NCBI GenBank assembly: GCA_019309045.1
Contig: JAFDGZ010000003.1
Coordinates: 21,464-85,463, forward strand
Reading direction: 5' to 3'
DNA length: 64,000 nt
Source: Deltaproteobacteria bacterium
Lineage (GTDB): Bacteria > Desulfobacterota > Syntrophobacteria > BM002
Part shown: piece by piece, positions 1-9,130 of the stretch
Layout of the letters: each line of letters opens with the position of its first letter
How positions within the stretch are numbered: the first letter of the stretch is position 1
The notes under the pieces: model-generated
Told to the model about the DNA's origin: nothing
The model's input: the letters and a program-made list of their open reading frames with translations, nothing else
The model's database searches: none
Translations under genes and position numbers: made by a program

Positions 1-2
1 TC

Positions 3-635
3 AACAAATATGACATGCCGCATCCAAAAACCTTTGTTTTCCCCTGCGTGAGAAACTATCTGAAGCGCTATCCACCAGACAAAAACCGTTTTCCTTTCTC
101 TTTTCCTTTTATTGTCAAAGCAAATCTCAGCGGCGAAGGCAGGCTGGTATTCAAGGTAAGGCACGGCCGCGACCTCGAAAAGATCCTCGGGGATTTCGAA
201 AAAATGGAAAGATATGACAGGGCCGGCTTCATTGCTCAGGAATGGGTGCCGCATGGGGGTCGAGATCTGCGGGTGGTTGTTCTCCATGATGAGTTCGTGA
301 GCTACTGGCGGGTCCAGCAAAAGCAAGACGAGTTTCGCACCAATCTGGCTGCAGGTGCCATTATCGACAGGAGTTCAGATCCTCATCTTCAGCAGCGTGC
401 TGTGGCAGTAGTGCGGTCTTTCTGTCGACAAAGTAGAATTAATCTCGCGGGCATTGATCTTATGTACAACAGCCAGGAGCAAGAGGCGCAGCCTTTGTTT
501 ACAGAAATCAATTACTGGTTTGGCCGCCGTGTTTTTGGATCTTCTCATGCTTATTATCAGAGGCTCAAGACTGCTGTGCAGCGGTGGCTTGCTGCCTTTG
601 AACCGCAGTGGGCAGACAGGATCCGCCTGGACTAG
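3..635 (+). CDS. RimK-like ATP-grasp protein (5' end outside window)
   Basis: The reading frame is open to the left edge. Codons before the first ATG (position 15) give NKYD followed by MPHPKT, the usual ATP-grasp subdomain junction, so the true start lies upstream. The visible part holds the ATP-grasp core: SFPFIVKANLSGEG (lysine and glycine-rich loop), QEWVPHGGRDLRVVVLHDE, and the metal-binding end GIDLMY...FTEINYWFG. The arrangement resembles RimK/GshB ligases, which join a carboxylate to an amine via an acyl phosphate. The substrate cannot be read from the sequence. The gene seems to stand alone, because the next gene is 260 bases away. Confidence 0.8.
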   Translation, partial: NKYDMPHPKTFVFPCVRNYLKRYPPDKNRFPFSFPFIVKANLSGEGRLVFKVRHGRDLEKILGDFEKMERYDRAGFIAQEWVPHGGRDLRVVVLHDEFVSYWRVQQKQDEFRTNLAAGAIIDRSSDPHLQQRAVAVVRSFCRQSRINLAGIDLMYNSQEQEAQPLFTEINYWFGRRVFGSSHAYYQRLKTAVQRWLAAFEPQWADRIRLD

Positions 636-896
636 AGACTGCTGCAGCTAAACAATAATGCTACTTGCTCTCAAAAGCCCATTCTGCGAAAATATAAGAG
701 CAGCCTGCGTTAGTCTTGCTCCTTAAATATCACCGCTCATTATCCTGGAGGGTCAAATGAAGAGGTGATGGAGTCACAAGTGTAAAGAGTTGCTAGTGGC
801 ATTTTTCAGAACCGCTGATCTGGCCACCTGATTTGTTCAATTCACATTTTCGCAAACAAAGGTCTCTGGAAATATCCTGATGAGAGAGGGAGCGTC

Positions 897-1505
897 ATGA
901 TTATTGCAATCAACCCGCAAAATCCTCAAAAGCGTCTAATTCGCCGGGCAGCAGAAGTTCTGCGCAATGGAGGAGTGATCGCCTATCCTACTGATACCTT
1001 TTATGGCATCGGCTGCGACATCTACAACAAGAACGCTATTGCCAAAATTTATCAACTCAAGAGAAGACCGAAACACAAACCTTTCAGCTTTATCTGCTCT
1101 GATCTCAAAAACATCAGCAAGTACGCCCAGGTAACCAATTATGCCTACAAGACTATGAGACGTTTATTGCCCGGCCCCTATACTTTTATACTGGAGGGAT
1201 CGCGTCTGGTGCCAAAAATAATGCTCACCAAGAGAAAGACCGTGGGTATACGGGTTCCTGACCATCAGATTTGTCTGGCCATAGTACATGAACTCGGCAA
1301 TCCTGTGGTGAGCACCAGTGCTACTGGAATCAACGGCACCATTCTGGAATCTCCTGTGGAAATCGAAGAACAATTGGGCCACGCTCTGGATCTGGTCATA
1401 GACGGCGGTCCCATAGTTTCCAGACCCTCCAGTGTTGTCTCCTTGATAGATGATGTACCGGAGGTAATCAGAGAAGGTCAAGGTGACGTGAGCAACTTTC
1501 TCTAG
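897..1505 (+). CDS. yciO: YciO/Sua5/YrdC-family protein
   Basis: This 202-residue protein matches the YciO branch of the YrdC/Sua5 family in length and layout. Examples are the early INPQNPQKRLI segment, GGVIAYPTDTFYGIGCD (KRSTN-type nucleotide pocket region), VGIRVPDHQI, VVSTSATGING and a terminal REGQGDVSNFL. YrdC and Sua5 make threonylcarbamoyl-AMP for tRNA t6A. YciO members have the same fold and RNA-binding surface but a less certain role. The start is supported by a purine-rich GAGAGGGAG element just upstream. It appears monocistronic. Confidence 0.9.
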   Translation: MIIAINPQNPQKRLIRRAAEVLRNGGVIAYPTDTFYGIGCDIYNKNAIAKIYQLKRRPKHKPFSFICSDLKNISKYAQVTNYAYKTMRRLLPGPYTFILEGSRLVPKIMLTKRKTVGIRVPDHQICLAIVHELGNPVVSTSATGINGTILESPVEIEEQLGHALDLVIDGGPIVSRPSSVVSLIDDVPEVIREGQGDVSNFL

Positions 1506-1736
1506 TGCCACCACCTTGAGATACCGTTATGATTGGCGGTTGGTCTGGAGTTGCGCTGGCCAGACAGTCCCGGGGTCGATTTTGCCAAAAGTGCTCATCA
1601 TATCTCCAGGCTGATTTGCTCATTTGAACAACTACTGCAGTGCTTACAGGGAGCATTTGCCATAAGTCGCGGCTTCAAAAGTAGCTGCTGTTGACAAGTC
1701 GACAGGTTGACGGGCGGTTCTGTAGAAGAGCCAATT

Positions 1737-2642
1737 CTAATTGGCTAACAGGGAAGGAGTATAGGACAAGGGATAAACAAGCAGCACTCCCAGGTACTGC
1801 CTCAGTCTTTCCGACAAGGGCGTCGAGGTCTTATTGAACAAGCGGCTCAGGAGAGACAGCCGTTTTTTCTCGGGATATACCACTTTTGGCTCGCCACGAA
1901 TGCCGGCCATAGCAGCAGCTGCATCGATTGCATCACGCAGGCTGCCCAGCTCGTCAACAAGGCCCAGCTCTCTAGCCTGTTCTCCAGTGAAGATGCGGCC
2001 ATCAGCAAGCACACTTACCTTTTCTTCAGGCAGGTGTCTTCCCTGAGCAACATCCCGAACGAATTGCTGCTGGACGTTGTCAATTACTTTCTGGAGGTAA
2101 GCTCTCTCCCTGGGAGTCATCTTACGGGCAGGATTACCCACATCTTTGTAGGCGCCGCTCTTTACCACCTCGAGTTGAAAGCCGATTTTTTTGAAAAGTT
2201 CCTCAAAGTTGGCAAACTGCATGATGACGCCGATACTTCCAGTAATGCTGCCAGGATTGGCAAATACTTTTTGCGCTGCCGCAGAAATATAATAGCCGCC
2301 GGAGGCGGCAACCGACCCCATAGAGGCCACTACCGGCTTATCCTTGCCAATGCGGCGAATCTCCTGGTAGAGTTCTTGAGATGGGCTCACACCGCCACCA
2401 GGAGACTCCACCCGCAGTACAATAGCCTTGACAGAAGGATCCTTGGCGAATTTAACCAGATCATCGATGGTAGGCTGGGCGTCGGTGATTATTCCTTTAA
2501 CCACCACCACGCCCACTTTTTCTCGGAAGAAGACGCTAGTCTTGTGGCCGTGCTTCTGAGAAAACCAGGCAATGCTTCCCAGAAGCACTGCAAACAACAG
2601 GAAAAGCCCAACTCCTGTCACCAGCAGGTAACGTCTGCGCAC
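1737..2642 (-). CDS. sppA: Signal peptide peptidase SppA (short form)
   Basis: This is a membrane-anchored serine protease that degrades cleaved signal peptides. A single N-terminal membrane helix (residues about 6-26) is followed by a ClpP/crotonase-like S49 domain. The nucleophile serine sits in ASMGSVAASGGYY (about residue 110) and the catalytic lysine in KSGAYKDVG (about residue 162). At 301 residues it is the short bacterial form with one S49 domain. It starts 26 bases after rpsA ends, so the two are probably co-transcribed, a common pairing in Deltaproteobacteria. A small inverted repeat (GCCAA/TTGGC) overlaps the stop codon and is followed by a weak pyrimidine tract. Confidence 0.95.
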   Translation of the reverse strand: MRRRYLLVTGVGLFLLFAVLLGSIAWFSQKHGHKTSVFFREKVGVVVVKGIITDAQPTIDDLVKFAKDPSVKAIVLRVESPGGGVSPSQELYQEIRRIGKDKPVVASMGSVAASGGYYISAAAQKVFANPGSITGSIGVIMQFANFEELFKKIGFQLEVVKSGAYKDVGNPARKMTPRERAYLQKVIDNVQQQFVRDVAQGRHLPEEKVSVLADGRIFTGEQARELGLVDELGSLRDAIDAAAAMAGIRGEPKVVYPEKKRLSLLSRLFNKTSTPLSERLRQYLGVLLVYPLSYTPSLLAN

Positions 2643-2668
2643 TCTTGGGACTCCCTGTCAGTGTAAGG

Positions 2669-4606
2669 CTATTCTTGGTCTTCTCCCCCGCTCAACTGAC
2701 TTGCCCGACCTTCAAGCTCTTCTTTCAACAGTTGACCAAGATTTGAGGTTGCCGCCTTGGGGCTGTTCACATACTCGTAGTAACTGGTCTTCTCGTCCTG
2801 TTCTTCGAGCCGTTTGATGGAGAGACCAATCTTTCTCTCACTCTGGCCTATATTGACCACCTTGGCCGTGACTTCGTCTCCCTCTTTGTAGGTTCCTACA
2901 GGTGTCTTGATTTTTTCTCTGCTGATTTCCGATACGTGCACCAAACCTTCGATACCTTCTTCAATTTCAACGAACAGACCAAAATCAGTCACATTTGTCA
3001 CGGTGCCCACAACAGTACTGCCAACGGGGTAGCGCTGCGGTATTTCTTCCCAGGGATCAGGCTCGAGCTGTTTCACCCCGAGGGAGAAACGTTCGTGGTC
3101 CTTGTCGATGTTCAACACAACAGCCTGGATCTCCTGACCTTTCTTATACAACTCCGAAGGGTGTTTGACCCTTTTGGTCCAGGAAAGATCTGAAATATGG
3201 ACAAGGCCGTCGATCCCTTCGTCGATGCCAATAAAGAGACCAAAATCCGTGATGTTCTTGATCTTTCCCTGGATAGTGGTGCCTACAGGGTATTTTTCTC
3301 CGATAATATCCCAGGGGTTGGGCTCCACTTGTTTCATTCCCAGACTTATCCTGCGATTTTCTTTGCTCAAATTTAGCACCACTGCTTCAACCACATCTCC
3401 TACTGAGACAACTTTGGAAGGATGACGTATCTTGGCGGTCCAGGACATTTCCGAGACATGAATGAGACCCTCGATCCCTGGCTCTAGTTCAACAAAGGCG
3501 CCGTAGTCGGTAAGGCTCACAACCTTGCCGGTAATTCTCGACCCCACGGGATAGCGTTCATCAACAGTGTTCCATGGATCTTCGTGCAGCTGCTTCAAGC
3601 CGAGTGAAACACGCTCCCTTTCAGGATCAAAACTGAGCACCATCACTTTTATGCGATCGCCAAAGGAGCACAATTCTGACGGGTGTCCCACTCTACCCCA
3701 ACTCATGTCTGTGATATGTAGCAAGCCGTCAATGCCGCCCAGGTCAACGAACACTCCATACTCGGTAATATTTTTCACCGTACCTTCGAGTATCTTTCCT
3801 TCCTCGAGATTCTTGAGAGTTTCTGCCTTGAGTATTTCTCGTTCCTTTTCGAGCAGCACCCGCCTCGACAGAACCACATTCCTTCGCTTGCGGTTGTATT
3901 TCAATATCTTGAAGCTGTAGGTTTGCCCAATCAGACTGTCGAGATTGCGCACCGGCCGCAAATCAACCTGAGAACCAGGCAGAAAGGCCTGGATGCCGAT
4001 ATCCACCGAAAGCCCACCCTTGACCTTAGACGAGATGGTACCCTCTATTACGCCGTCTTCATTATAAATGCGGCTTATCTCGTCCCACACCTTGATCTTG
4101 GCGGCTTTTTCCTTCGACAGAACAATGGTTCCCTCGTCATCCTCCCGGCGCTCCAGGAGCACGTCCACAGAGTCGCCAACCTTGGCTGCGAGGTTGCCTT
4201 TTTCATCCAGGAATTCGGAAACAGGGATCTGCCCCTCAGACTTGTAACCTATGTCAACCATTACATAGTCATCAGTCACTTGGATGATAGTGCCGCGGAC
4301 GACCTCTCCTTCTTTGATGCTTTTCAGGCTCTCTTCATACATTTCCTGAAAAGTAGTTCTTTCAGAATCGAGTTCCTGAGCTTCATCCTCGTCTTCTACG
4401 TCGCTCATCTCAGATTCCGTTTCAGTTTCGGCCACCTCTTCGGCTGCTGTTTCTTCTTTTCCTTGTTCAGTGGCAGCGGCAGGCTGAGCAGCTTCCTCCT
4501 CTATTGCCGAGGTTTCCGTGGCTTGCTCTTCACGGTCCTCACTCACCACTTCCGAGTCTGTCTTTTTTTCCTGGAGTTGTTGTTCTTTGTGTTCTGTCTG
4601 TTCCAT
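2669..4606 (-). CDS. rpsA: 30S ribosomal protein S1 with acidic N-terminal extension
   Basis: S1 binds mRNA on the 30S subunit and helps initiation on weakly structured or SD-poor messages. Six S1/OB repeats are visible from about residue 97 to 600. The last four have strong RNA-binding signatures of the type EYGVFVDLGGIDGLLHITDMSW. At 645 residues it is longer than E. coli S1 (557). Most of the excess is a Glu/Gln/Thr-rich tail of about 90 residues that precedes the first repeat and looks disordered. The start ATG follows GGGGGTAATTGG. Upstream is the hisC-cmk pair and downstream is sppA. Confidence 0.97.
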   Translation of the reverse strand: MEQTEHKEQQLQEKKTDSEVVSEDREEQATETSAIEEEAAQPAAATEQGKEETAAEEVAETETESEMSDVEDEDEAQELDSERTTFQEMYEESLKSIKEGEVVRGTIIQVTDDYVMVDIGYKSEGQIPVSEFLDEKGNLAAKVGDSVDVLLERREDDEGTIVLSKEKAAKIKVWDEISRIYNEDGVIEGTISSKVKGGLSVDIGIQAFLPGSQVDLRPVRNLDSLIGQTYSFKILKYNRKRRNVVLSRRVLLEKEREILKAETLKNLEEGKILEGTVKNITEYGVFVDLGGIDGLLHITDMSWGRVGHPSELCSFGDRIKVMVLSFDPERERVSLGLKQLHEDPWNTVDERYPVGSRITGKVVSLTDYGAFVELEPGIEGLIHVSEMSWTAKIRHPSKVVSVGDVVEAVVLNLSKENRRISLGMKQVEPNPWDIIGEKYPVGTTIQGKIKNITDFGLFIGIDEGIDGLVHISDLSWTKRVKHPSELYKKGQEIQAVVLNIDKDHERFSLGVKQLEPDPWEEIPQRYPVGSTVVGTVTNVTDFGLFVEIEEGIEGLVHVSEISREKIKTPVGTYKEGDEVTAKVVNIGQSERKIGLSIKRLEEQDEKTSYYEYVNSPKAATSNLGQLLKEELEGRASQLSGGEDQE

Positions 4607-4711
4607 TAACCAATTACCCCCATTGTTTTAGTTTACTTTCTCCCCTTTCAACACCCCATATTTTACAGCTGCAAAGTTTATACTGCACATCAGCAGCTAA
4701 ATATTGTAATC

Positions 4712-4740
4712 TGTATAACAGAAATCTGTGGTGAATACAA
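4712..4740 (-). promoter_or_regulatory. Candidate sigma-70 promoter for rpsA
   Basis: On the minus strand, TTGTAT (4740-4735) and TATACA (4717-4712) are separated by 17 bases and lie about 105 bases before the rpsA start, in an AT-rich gap. The match is moderate. There is no transcript evidence. Confidence 0.4.
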
Positions 4741-4877
4741 ATAATTTCCCCTTGAATCCAATCTATTTCCATCTCCAGAGAAATGATAAAATGACTGGAT
4801 AAGATTCGGCCTTCTCACAGTGCCGTAGATGATTTTCTGAATAATTCAACGCAGCTTTCTCCATCTTGACACAGTAA

Positions 4878-5567
4878 TCAATCATGATGATGTGAAAGAG
4901 TGCGAATGCGATCCAGCATGAAGTCCACCACCTCGTCTACCTGTAGATTTGTGGAGTCCACCAATATTGCATCAGCGGCAGGTTTCAGAGGGGCTAGTTC
5001 CCGGGCAATATCATTCCTGTCCCGTTCAACGAGTTGATCGTACACTTGTTGTCTGGATACTTTCTTGCCCTTCCGGGTGAGTTCGAGATAGCGTCTGAGC
5101 GCCCTTACATCCGAACTTGCATCCAGAAAAAACTTGATGTCAGCGTCGGGAAAAACCACTGTGCCCATGTCTCTGCCCTCGAGGACCACACCACCATGTT
5201 GTCCCAGGGTTCTCTGGATCTCCGAGAGCCGTTTGCGCACCACAGCTTTTCTGGAGACTGCTGACGCCAGCTCACTGATGTGAGGCTCGCGGATTTCCTC
5301 GGTGAGATCCTCTCCATTGGCAATAACCCTTACCTGGCCGTTCTCTGAGGAGAGATGCAGTTCAAGTCTGCGGCATATCTGCTCGAGCATCTCTTCGTCA
5401 AAGTCATCTGACTTGCCGGCCCTCTGTACGAGGACTGCCACGGCGCGGTACATGGCACCCGTATCCACGTATACATATCCCAGCCTTTCTGCCAATGCCC
5501 TGCTCACAGTGCTCTTGCCTGCCCCGGCAGGCCCATCTACTGTTATGACGAGTCTTCTACCTTTCAC
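4878..5567 (-). CDS. cmk: Cytidylate kinase
   Basis: Phosphorylates CMP and dCMP using ATP. The Walker A/P-loop is at the N-terminus (VDGPAGAGKSTVSRALA, residues about 10-26). It is followed by the CMP-binding YVDTGAMYRAVA motif, LEGRDMGTVVFPDA, and the LID segment with R-x-x-x-E-L-x-R. The length of 229 residues is normal. It is separated from hisC by one base, which indicates translational coupling. rpsA follows after a 270-base gap. The hisC-cmk-rpsA order is common in the group, though ispH, often found here, is missing. Confidence 0.96.
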   Translation of the reverse strand: MKGRRLVITVDGPAGAGKSTVSRALAERLGYVYVDTGAMYRAVAVLVQRAGKSDDFDEEMLEQICRRLELHLSSENGQVRVIANGEDLTEEIREPHISELASAVSRKAVVRKRLSEIQRTLGQHGGVVLEGRDMGTVVFPDADIKFFLDASSDVRALRRYLELTRKGKKVSRQQVYDQLVERDRNDIARELAPLKPAADAILVDSTNLQVDEVVDFMLDRIRTLSHHHD

Positions 5568-5568
5568 T

Positions 5569-6672
5569 TTAACCCTTCCGCAAACTATTCATAACTTCTT
5601 CGATGGCTGCCACAAAACGGAGATTTTCCTCGTGCCGGCCTGGAGAGATTCGAATAAAGTTTGCCAACCCATAACTATTCATTGCTCGGACGATTACGCC
5701 TTTTTTCAACAGAGCCTGGTAGACTTCTCTGGCATCACAGTCCACCTGAATGAGAAAAAAATTGGTTTCTGTCGGAAAAGTTGGCAGCTGTAATCGCGCC
5801 ATCTCTTGGTAGAGATAGCGCAACTCTTCCCGGACGACTTCTCTGGTGCGCTGTAGAAAATCCTCATCATCCAGCGCGGCCAGGGCAGCCACCTGAGCCA
5901 GGGTATTTACATTGAATGGCTGTCGAACCCTGTTGAGATAGTCGGCAATTTCCTCTATCATCACCCCATAGCCAATTCTAAGACCAGCTAGGCCGTAAGC
6001 CTTTGAAAAAGTTCGCAGAACAATTACCGGTGGTGTTGAGTCCAGATATTCCAGTCCCGAAAAAGTCTTTTCCGGGTTAGCGAACTCAAAATATGCCTCA
6101 TCCACCACGATTGGCACATCCTGAGGCACCCTGTCGAGAAATTCGTCCATATCCTGCCGACTCAAGACCGTACCCGTGGGATTGTTGGGGTTGTTCAAGA
6201 ATATCAACCTGGTGCGAGAAGTGATGGCCTCAGTCATGGCCTGCAGATCATGGGTAAACCCCTTGAGGGGGACCTCCACCGGTTTGCCGCCGGCAACTCG
6301 CACCATCAGGTGATAGACCAGAAAGGTGGGTGCGGCCATGAGCACCTCATCTCCTTGACGAACGAAGGTGCGGATCAGCAGGTCAATGATCTCATTAGAA
6401 CCATTTCCGAGGACGATTGCAGACTCGGGGACCTGCAAATGCGTACTCAGCCGTTTGCGCAGGTAGAAACCACTGCCGTCGGGGTAGCGGTGCAGATTCT
6501 GCAGATGACTTTGAATGGCTGCAATTGCCAGGGGGGAAGGCCCCAGTGGATTTTCATTGGAAGCGAGTTTGATGGAGCCTGATATGCCATATTCACGCTC
6601 GAGTTCTTCAATGGGTTTTCCAGGAGGATATGGTTTCAGTTGAGCGATGTTTTCAGGTACATGAAGTCCCAT
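5569..6672 (-). CDS. hisC: Histidinol-phosphate aminotransferase
   Basis: A fold-type I PLP aminotransferase that converts imidazole-acetol phosphate to histidinol phosphate; many members also accept aromatic 2-oxo acids. Visible motifs are IKLASNENPLGPSP (substrate loop), LGNGSNEIIDLL, NNPNNPTGT, VVDEAYFEF (Asp and Tyr at PLP) and RTFSKAYGLAGLRIGYG with the Schiff-base lysine. The length of 367 is standard. It is the first gene of the hisC-cmk unit. Because iorAB lies nearby, a role in transaminating arylpyruvates is conceivable but is only an inference. Confidence 0.93.
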   Translation of the reverse strand: MGLHVPENIAQLKPYPPGKPIEELEREYGISGSIKLASNENPLGPSPLAIAAIQSHLQNLHRYPDGSGFYLRKRLSTHLQVPESAIVLGNGSNEIIDLLIRTFVRQGDEVLMAAPTFLVYHLMVRVAGGKPVEVPLKGFTHDLQAMTEAITSRTRLIFLNNPNNPTGTVLSRQDMDEFLDRVPQDVPIVVDEAYFEFANPEKTFSGLEYLDSTPPVIVLRTFSKAYGLAGLRIGYGVMIEEIADYLNRVRQPFNVNTLAQVAALAALDDEDFLQRTREVVREELRYLYQEMARLQLPTFPTETNFFLIQVDCDAREVYQALLKKGVIVRAMNSYGLANFIRISPGRHEENLRFVAAIEEVMNSLRKG

Positions 6673-7125
6673 AACATTCTTTTGCCAACCAGAGATTGCA
6701 GGCAGCCCACAAATGGGCTTCTGACAGCAAGACTAGGATGCGGATTAGTAGTCAGGCGAGCAAAGGGAGGAATGAAATAGATCATACAATCGACAAGGTT
6801 TTTGCCCGTCAGCACGCTGGGTCGACTCGTTCCATGCTGCCTTTTGATTCTGTCAATGTCGCTCGCAGATGCTAGTCTCTGGGGTGTCTGCCAATCATTC
6901 GCACTTTGACTGCTGCTGGTTGGTGTAGCCACTCTCCTTCCATTTTCCTGATATTGCAGACTTTGCAACGCCTGCAGCCACGCGCTATATATCGCACTTT
7001 TTCTGCAAAGGCAACTGTTAAGTAAAGGTGCACGCTAAGAGGCTGCAAGGTGGAGGTCCCTGGTCGAGTGGGCTGAACGGGCGGTCAAGGATGAGCGGCA
7101 CGCCACGGGTTTCCGGCTGTGCTCG
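6673..7125. other. Intergenic stretch, no gene recognised
   Basis: This is the 453-base gap between the divergent-end neighbours hisC and the radical SAM gene, both on the minus strand. A short perfect hairpin (AGCCCA/TGGGCT) lies just before hisC. An open frame through part of the gap has no recognisable protein character. I see no convincing terminator or promoter. Confidence 0.5.
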
Positions 7126-8262
7126 CTAAATATACTGATCGGCCATCTCTTTTATGAAGAGGTTCACCTGTTCCGGCTCATCGAGATTCCACTGGCGTAT
7201 GGCCTGTTCGATTTTTGCCCTGAGGGTGTGGTCTTCCAGATCGTTGAGGCTGCGATAGGCGCCGCCCCATCTGCCCACCTTGAAGAGCAACCGCTCTTCC
7301 TCGGGCAATGCCAGATAACGATCGGCAACCGCCAACATTTTCTCTTTGTCTACAGGCATGGTTCCGCAGATCTCTTCCAGGAGATTCATTATGTGGTCAG
7401 AAGTGATGGTTGAGGTGATGCCGTCCAATGTCTCAATAAACAGGCGGATCTCACGAACCACTGCATCATCGTCGAGAAGCTCCAGTTCAGCGGCTTCAAC
7501 CTTCTGATAGAGCGGCGTAGTCTTGGGGACCCGCAATGAGCGCAGCCGAATATAGTCGGGGTTGATCTGGTTGAGCACCTCTCCGGTGGCGACAGCATGC
7601 TCCCGCCACCAGGTCTTACCCCCCAGACCAGGCATGACATACTCGGAGAGAGTTATCCCAGCCTGCCGCACCATGCGGCCCGCCTCTATGTGCTCAGCGG
7701 CGGTACAGCCTTTTTTCATGAATCGCAGAACTGGATCATAGCCGCTTTCCAGACCTATGTGAATTCGGTCGAGGCCGGCCTCTTTGAGCATCTGTAAGTC
7801 TGCCAGCGTGCGTCTCGCCAGGGTGCTGGAGCGAGCATAGCTGGTGACTCGACGAATTCCCGGGATCTGAGTACGGAGATACCTGAGGATCTCTGCCAGC
7901 ACCTGCGGCTTTAGGATCAGACTGTTGGCGTCCTGCAGAAAGACAGTGCCTTCGCCGTGGTAGAGCCAGATGGCCACCTGTCGATACAGGTAGTGGTAGT
8001 TTTTCGCCACCTGGAGCCTGGTCATCACTGCACTGCTGATTTTGCCTCCGAATCCCAGCTTCCAGGAAATCTCCTGGATCTCCTCCACCACTTGTCGCAG
8101 GGTATCGATCTCTTTCTTGATATCAGCTGTTGACCGGCGTGAGAACTGCGTTCCTTTGTATACTGGACAAAAGAGACACCTGTTCCAGGGACAATTGCGT
8201 GTAAGTCGCAAAAACAAACTCTTGCTCTCAGATGGCGGTCTTATGGGGCCCTGTTCTATCAT
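7126..8262 (-). CDS. Radical SAM protein with CX4CX2C cluster motif
   Basis: The predicted iron-sulfur site reads NCPWNRCLFCP, which is C-x4-C-x2-C rather than the usual C-x3-C-x2-C. It is followed by VYKG, as in a set of COG1032-like radical SAM proteins of unknown reaction. Further TIM-barrel motifs are visible: FLQDANSLIL, RIHIGLESGYDPVLRFMKKG (the GxE-type SAM contact) and YVMPGLGGKTWWREHA. I chose the Met at 8262 because GGAAGAGAG precedes it. A longer frame reaches 8340. No partner gene points to a substrate. Confidence 0.85.
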   Translation of the reverse strand: MIEQGPIRPPSESKSLFLRLTRNCPWNRCLFCPVYKGTQFSRRSTADIKKEIDTLRQVVEEIQEISWKLGFGGKISSAVMTRLQVAKNYHYLYRQVAIWLYHGEGTVFLQDANSLILKPQVLAEILRYLRTQIPGIRRVTSYARSSTLARRTLADLQMLKEAGLDRIHIGLESGYDPVLRFMKKGCTAAEHIEAGRMVRQAGITLSEYVMPGLGGKTWWREHAVATGEVLNQINPDYIRLRSLRVPKTTPLYQKVEAAELELLDDDAVVREIRLFIETLDGITSTITSDHIMNLLEEICGTMPVDKEKMLAVADRYLALPEEERLLFKVGRWGGAYRSLNDLEDHTLRAKIEQAIRQWNLDEPEQVNLFIKEMADQYI

Positions 8263-8486
8263 TGCTCTCTTCCAGGCTAATATTTTACTGGCTCCTTTTC
8301 CATGAGAAGTTACCGCTTGAATGGTGGCGCATTGCCTCAACTCATCCTCGGTTTCACTTGATTATTGGCTCTACTTCTACTGGCAGGTCTCCGCCGCCCT
8401 CACCATCCGCCGAGTTGCATTTCAAGCAACTTCACTCGGGGGCTCACCGCCACAGGAGAAAAGCTCCAGCAGCGCCTGAGCCTATT

Positions 8487-8515
8487 TGACTCCTGCTTCA
8501 TGTTGGTCTATAGAA
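8487..8515 (+). promoter_or_regulatory. Sigma-70 promoter for the GDT1-type gene
   Basis: TTGACT (8487-8492) and TATAGA (8510-8515) are 17 bases apart, and 90 bases lie between the -10 box and the GTG start. The predicted leader of about 85 bases shows no yybP-ykoY manganese riboswitch signature, although that element often precedes genes of this family. Confidence 0.6.
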
Positions 8516-8605
8516 ATTACTCAATGCCATATTTTAACTGAACTAGTTAAACAAACAATTAGAATTTTACGCTGTTACCTTTTTGCATCTCAACAGGAGA
8601 CCTCT

Positions 8606-8875
8606 GTGGACCTGAAAACACTTCTCACCACCTTTGGTCTTATCTTCCTTGCTGAACTCGGCGACAAAACCCAGTTTGCCGCACTTTGCCTTGCGGCTGA
8701 CAACAAGTCCAGACTTTCTGTCTTCATCGGAGCTTCCCTGGCTCTGGTAACCAGTGCTCTGCTGGCTGTATTGCTGGGTGCCCTGGTGGCACGATGTTTC
8801 CCGCCCCATGTGGTGAAGACCGTAGCAGGGATTTTGTTTATCGCCATGGGCATATTTATGCTGGTAACTCGCTAG
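8606..8875 (+). CDS. GDT1/TMEM165 (UPF0016) family small transporter
   Basis: An 89-residue integral membrane protein holding a single UPF0016 unit, with the family motif E-x-G-D-K-T in LAELGDKTQFAAL (residues about 15-27) and three hydrophobic helices. Family members transport Mn2+ or Ca2+. Single-unit bacterial versions are expected to pair. The GTG start at 8606 is preferred because AGGAGA lies six bases upstream. The longer open frame would have an N-terminus containing the promoter. It stands alone on the plus strand, and its stop codon overlaps that of a convergent small gene. Confidence 0.85.
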   Translation: MDLKTLLTTFGLIFLAELGDKTQFAALCLAADNKSRLSVFIGASLALVTSALLAVLLGALVARCFPPHVVKTVAGILFIAMGIFMLVTR

Positions 8876-9030
8876 CGGTCAGGCCTGGGAGATCTGCTGA
8901 AGTGGAACCTCGCTCGCAGCCAGACAACCAGGTGCATGCCAAGCCGATACGCTACATAGACGAGCAGACAGCTCACGAGGAGCGCATAGAACAGCAAAAT
9001 CAGCAGACCCACAAAGCCCAGGCCGCACAT
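8872..9030 (-). CDS. Putative 52-residue membrane protein
   Basis: A short frame with one long hydrophobic helix (FVGLLILLFYALLVSCLLVY, about residues 6-25) and then an amphipathic, Arg-rich tail ending SPRPDR. An AAGGTGG Shine-Dalgarno element precedes the ATG by five bases. It lies 100 bases downstream of the prmA-like gene on the same strand. Its TAG stop overlaps the TAG of the convergent GDT1-type gene. I recognise no family. The hydrophobic pattern and ribosome site are the only support. Confidence 0.5.
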   Translation of the reverse strand: MCGLGFVGLLILLFYALLVSCLLVYVAYRLGMHLVVWLRARFHFSRSPRPDR

Positions 9031-9130
9031 GGCGCCACCTTCTTTCTTGCCGCTCCAGCCAGGTAAAGAGACGGTTTAAAGTCTGCGGTGCAAAGCGCAC
9101 GCTTGTATGTCAAATATCTGCCCCTGTTTA

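Noticed and set aside
3923..4609. A 228-codon plus-strand frame over the start of rpsA.
   Set aside because: It is the complement of the Glu-rich rpsA extension, giving a Phe/Leu/Ser-rich string with no start signal.
6636..6968. A 110-codon frame upstream of hisC on the minus strand.
   Set aside because: It overlaps the hisC start in another frame and has no ribosome site or protein-like pattern.
8794..9066. A plus-strand frame running past the GDT1-type gene.
   Set aside because: It starts inside that gene in another frame and is antisense to the better-supported small membrane protein.
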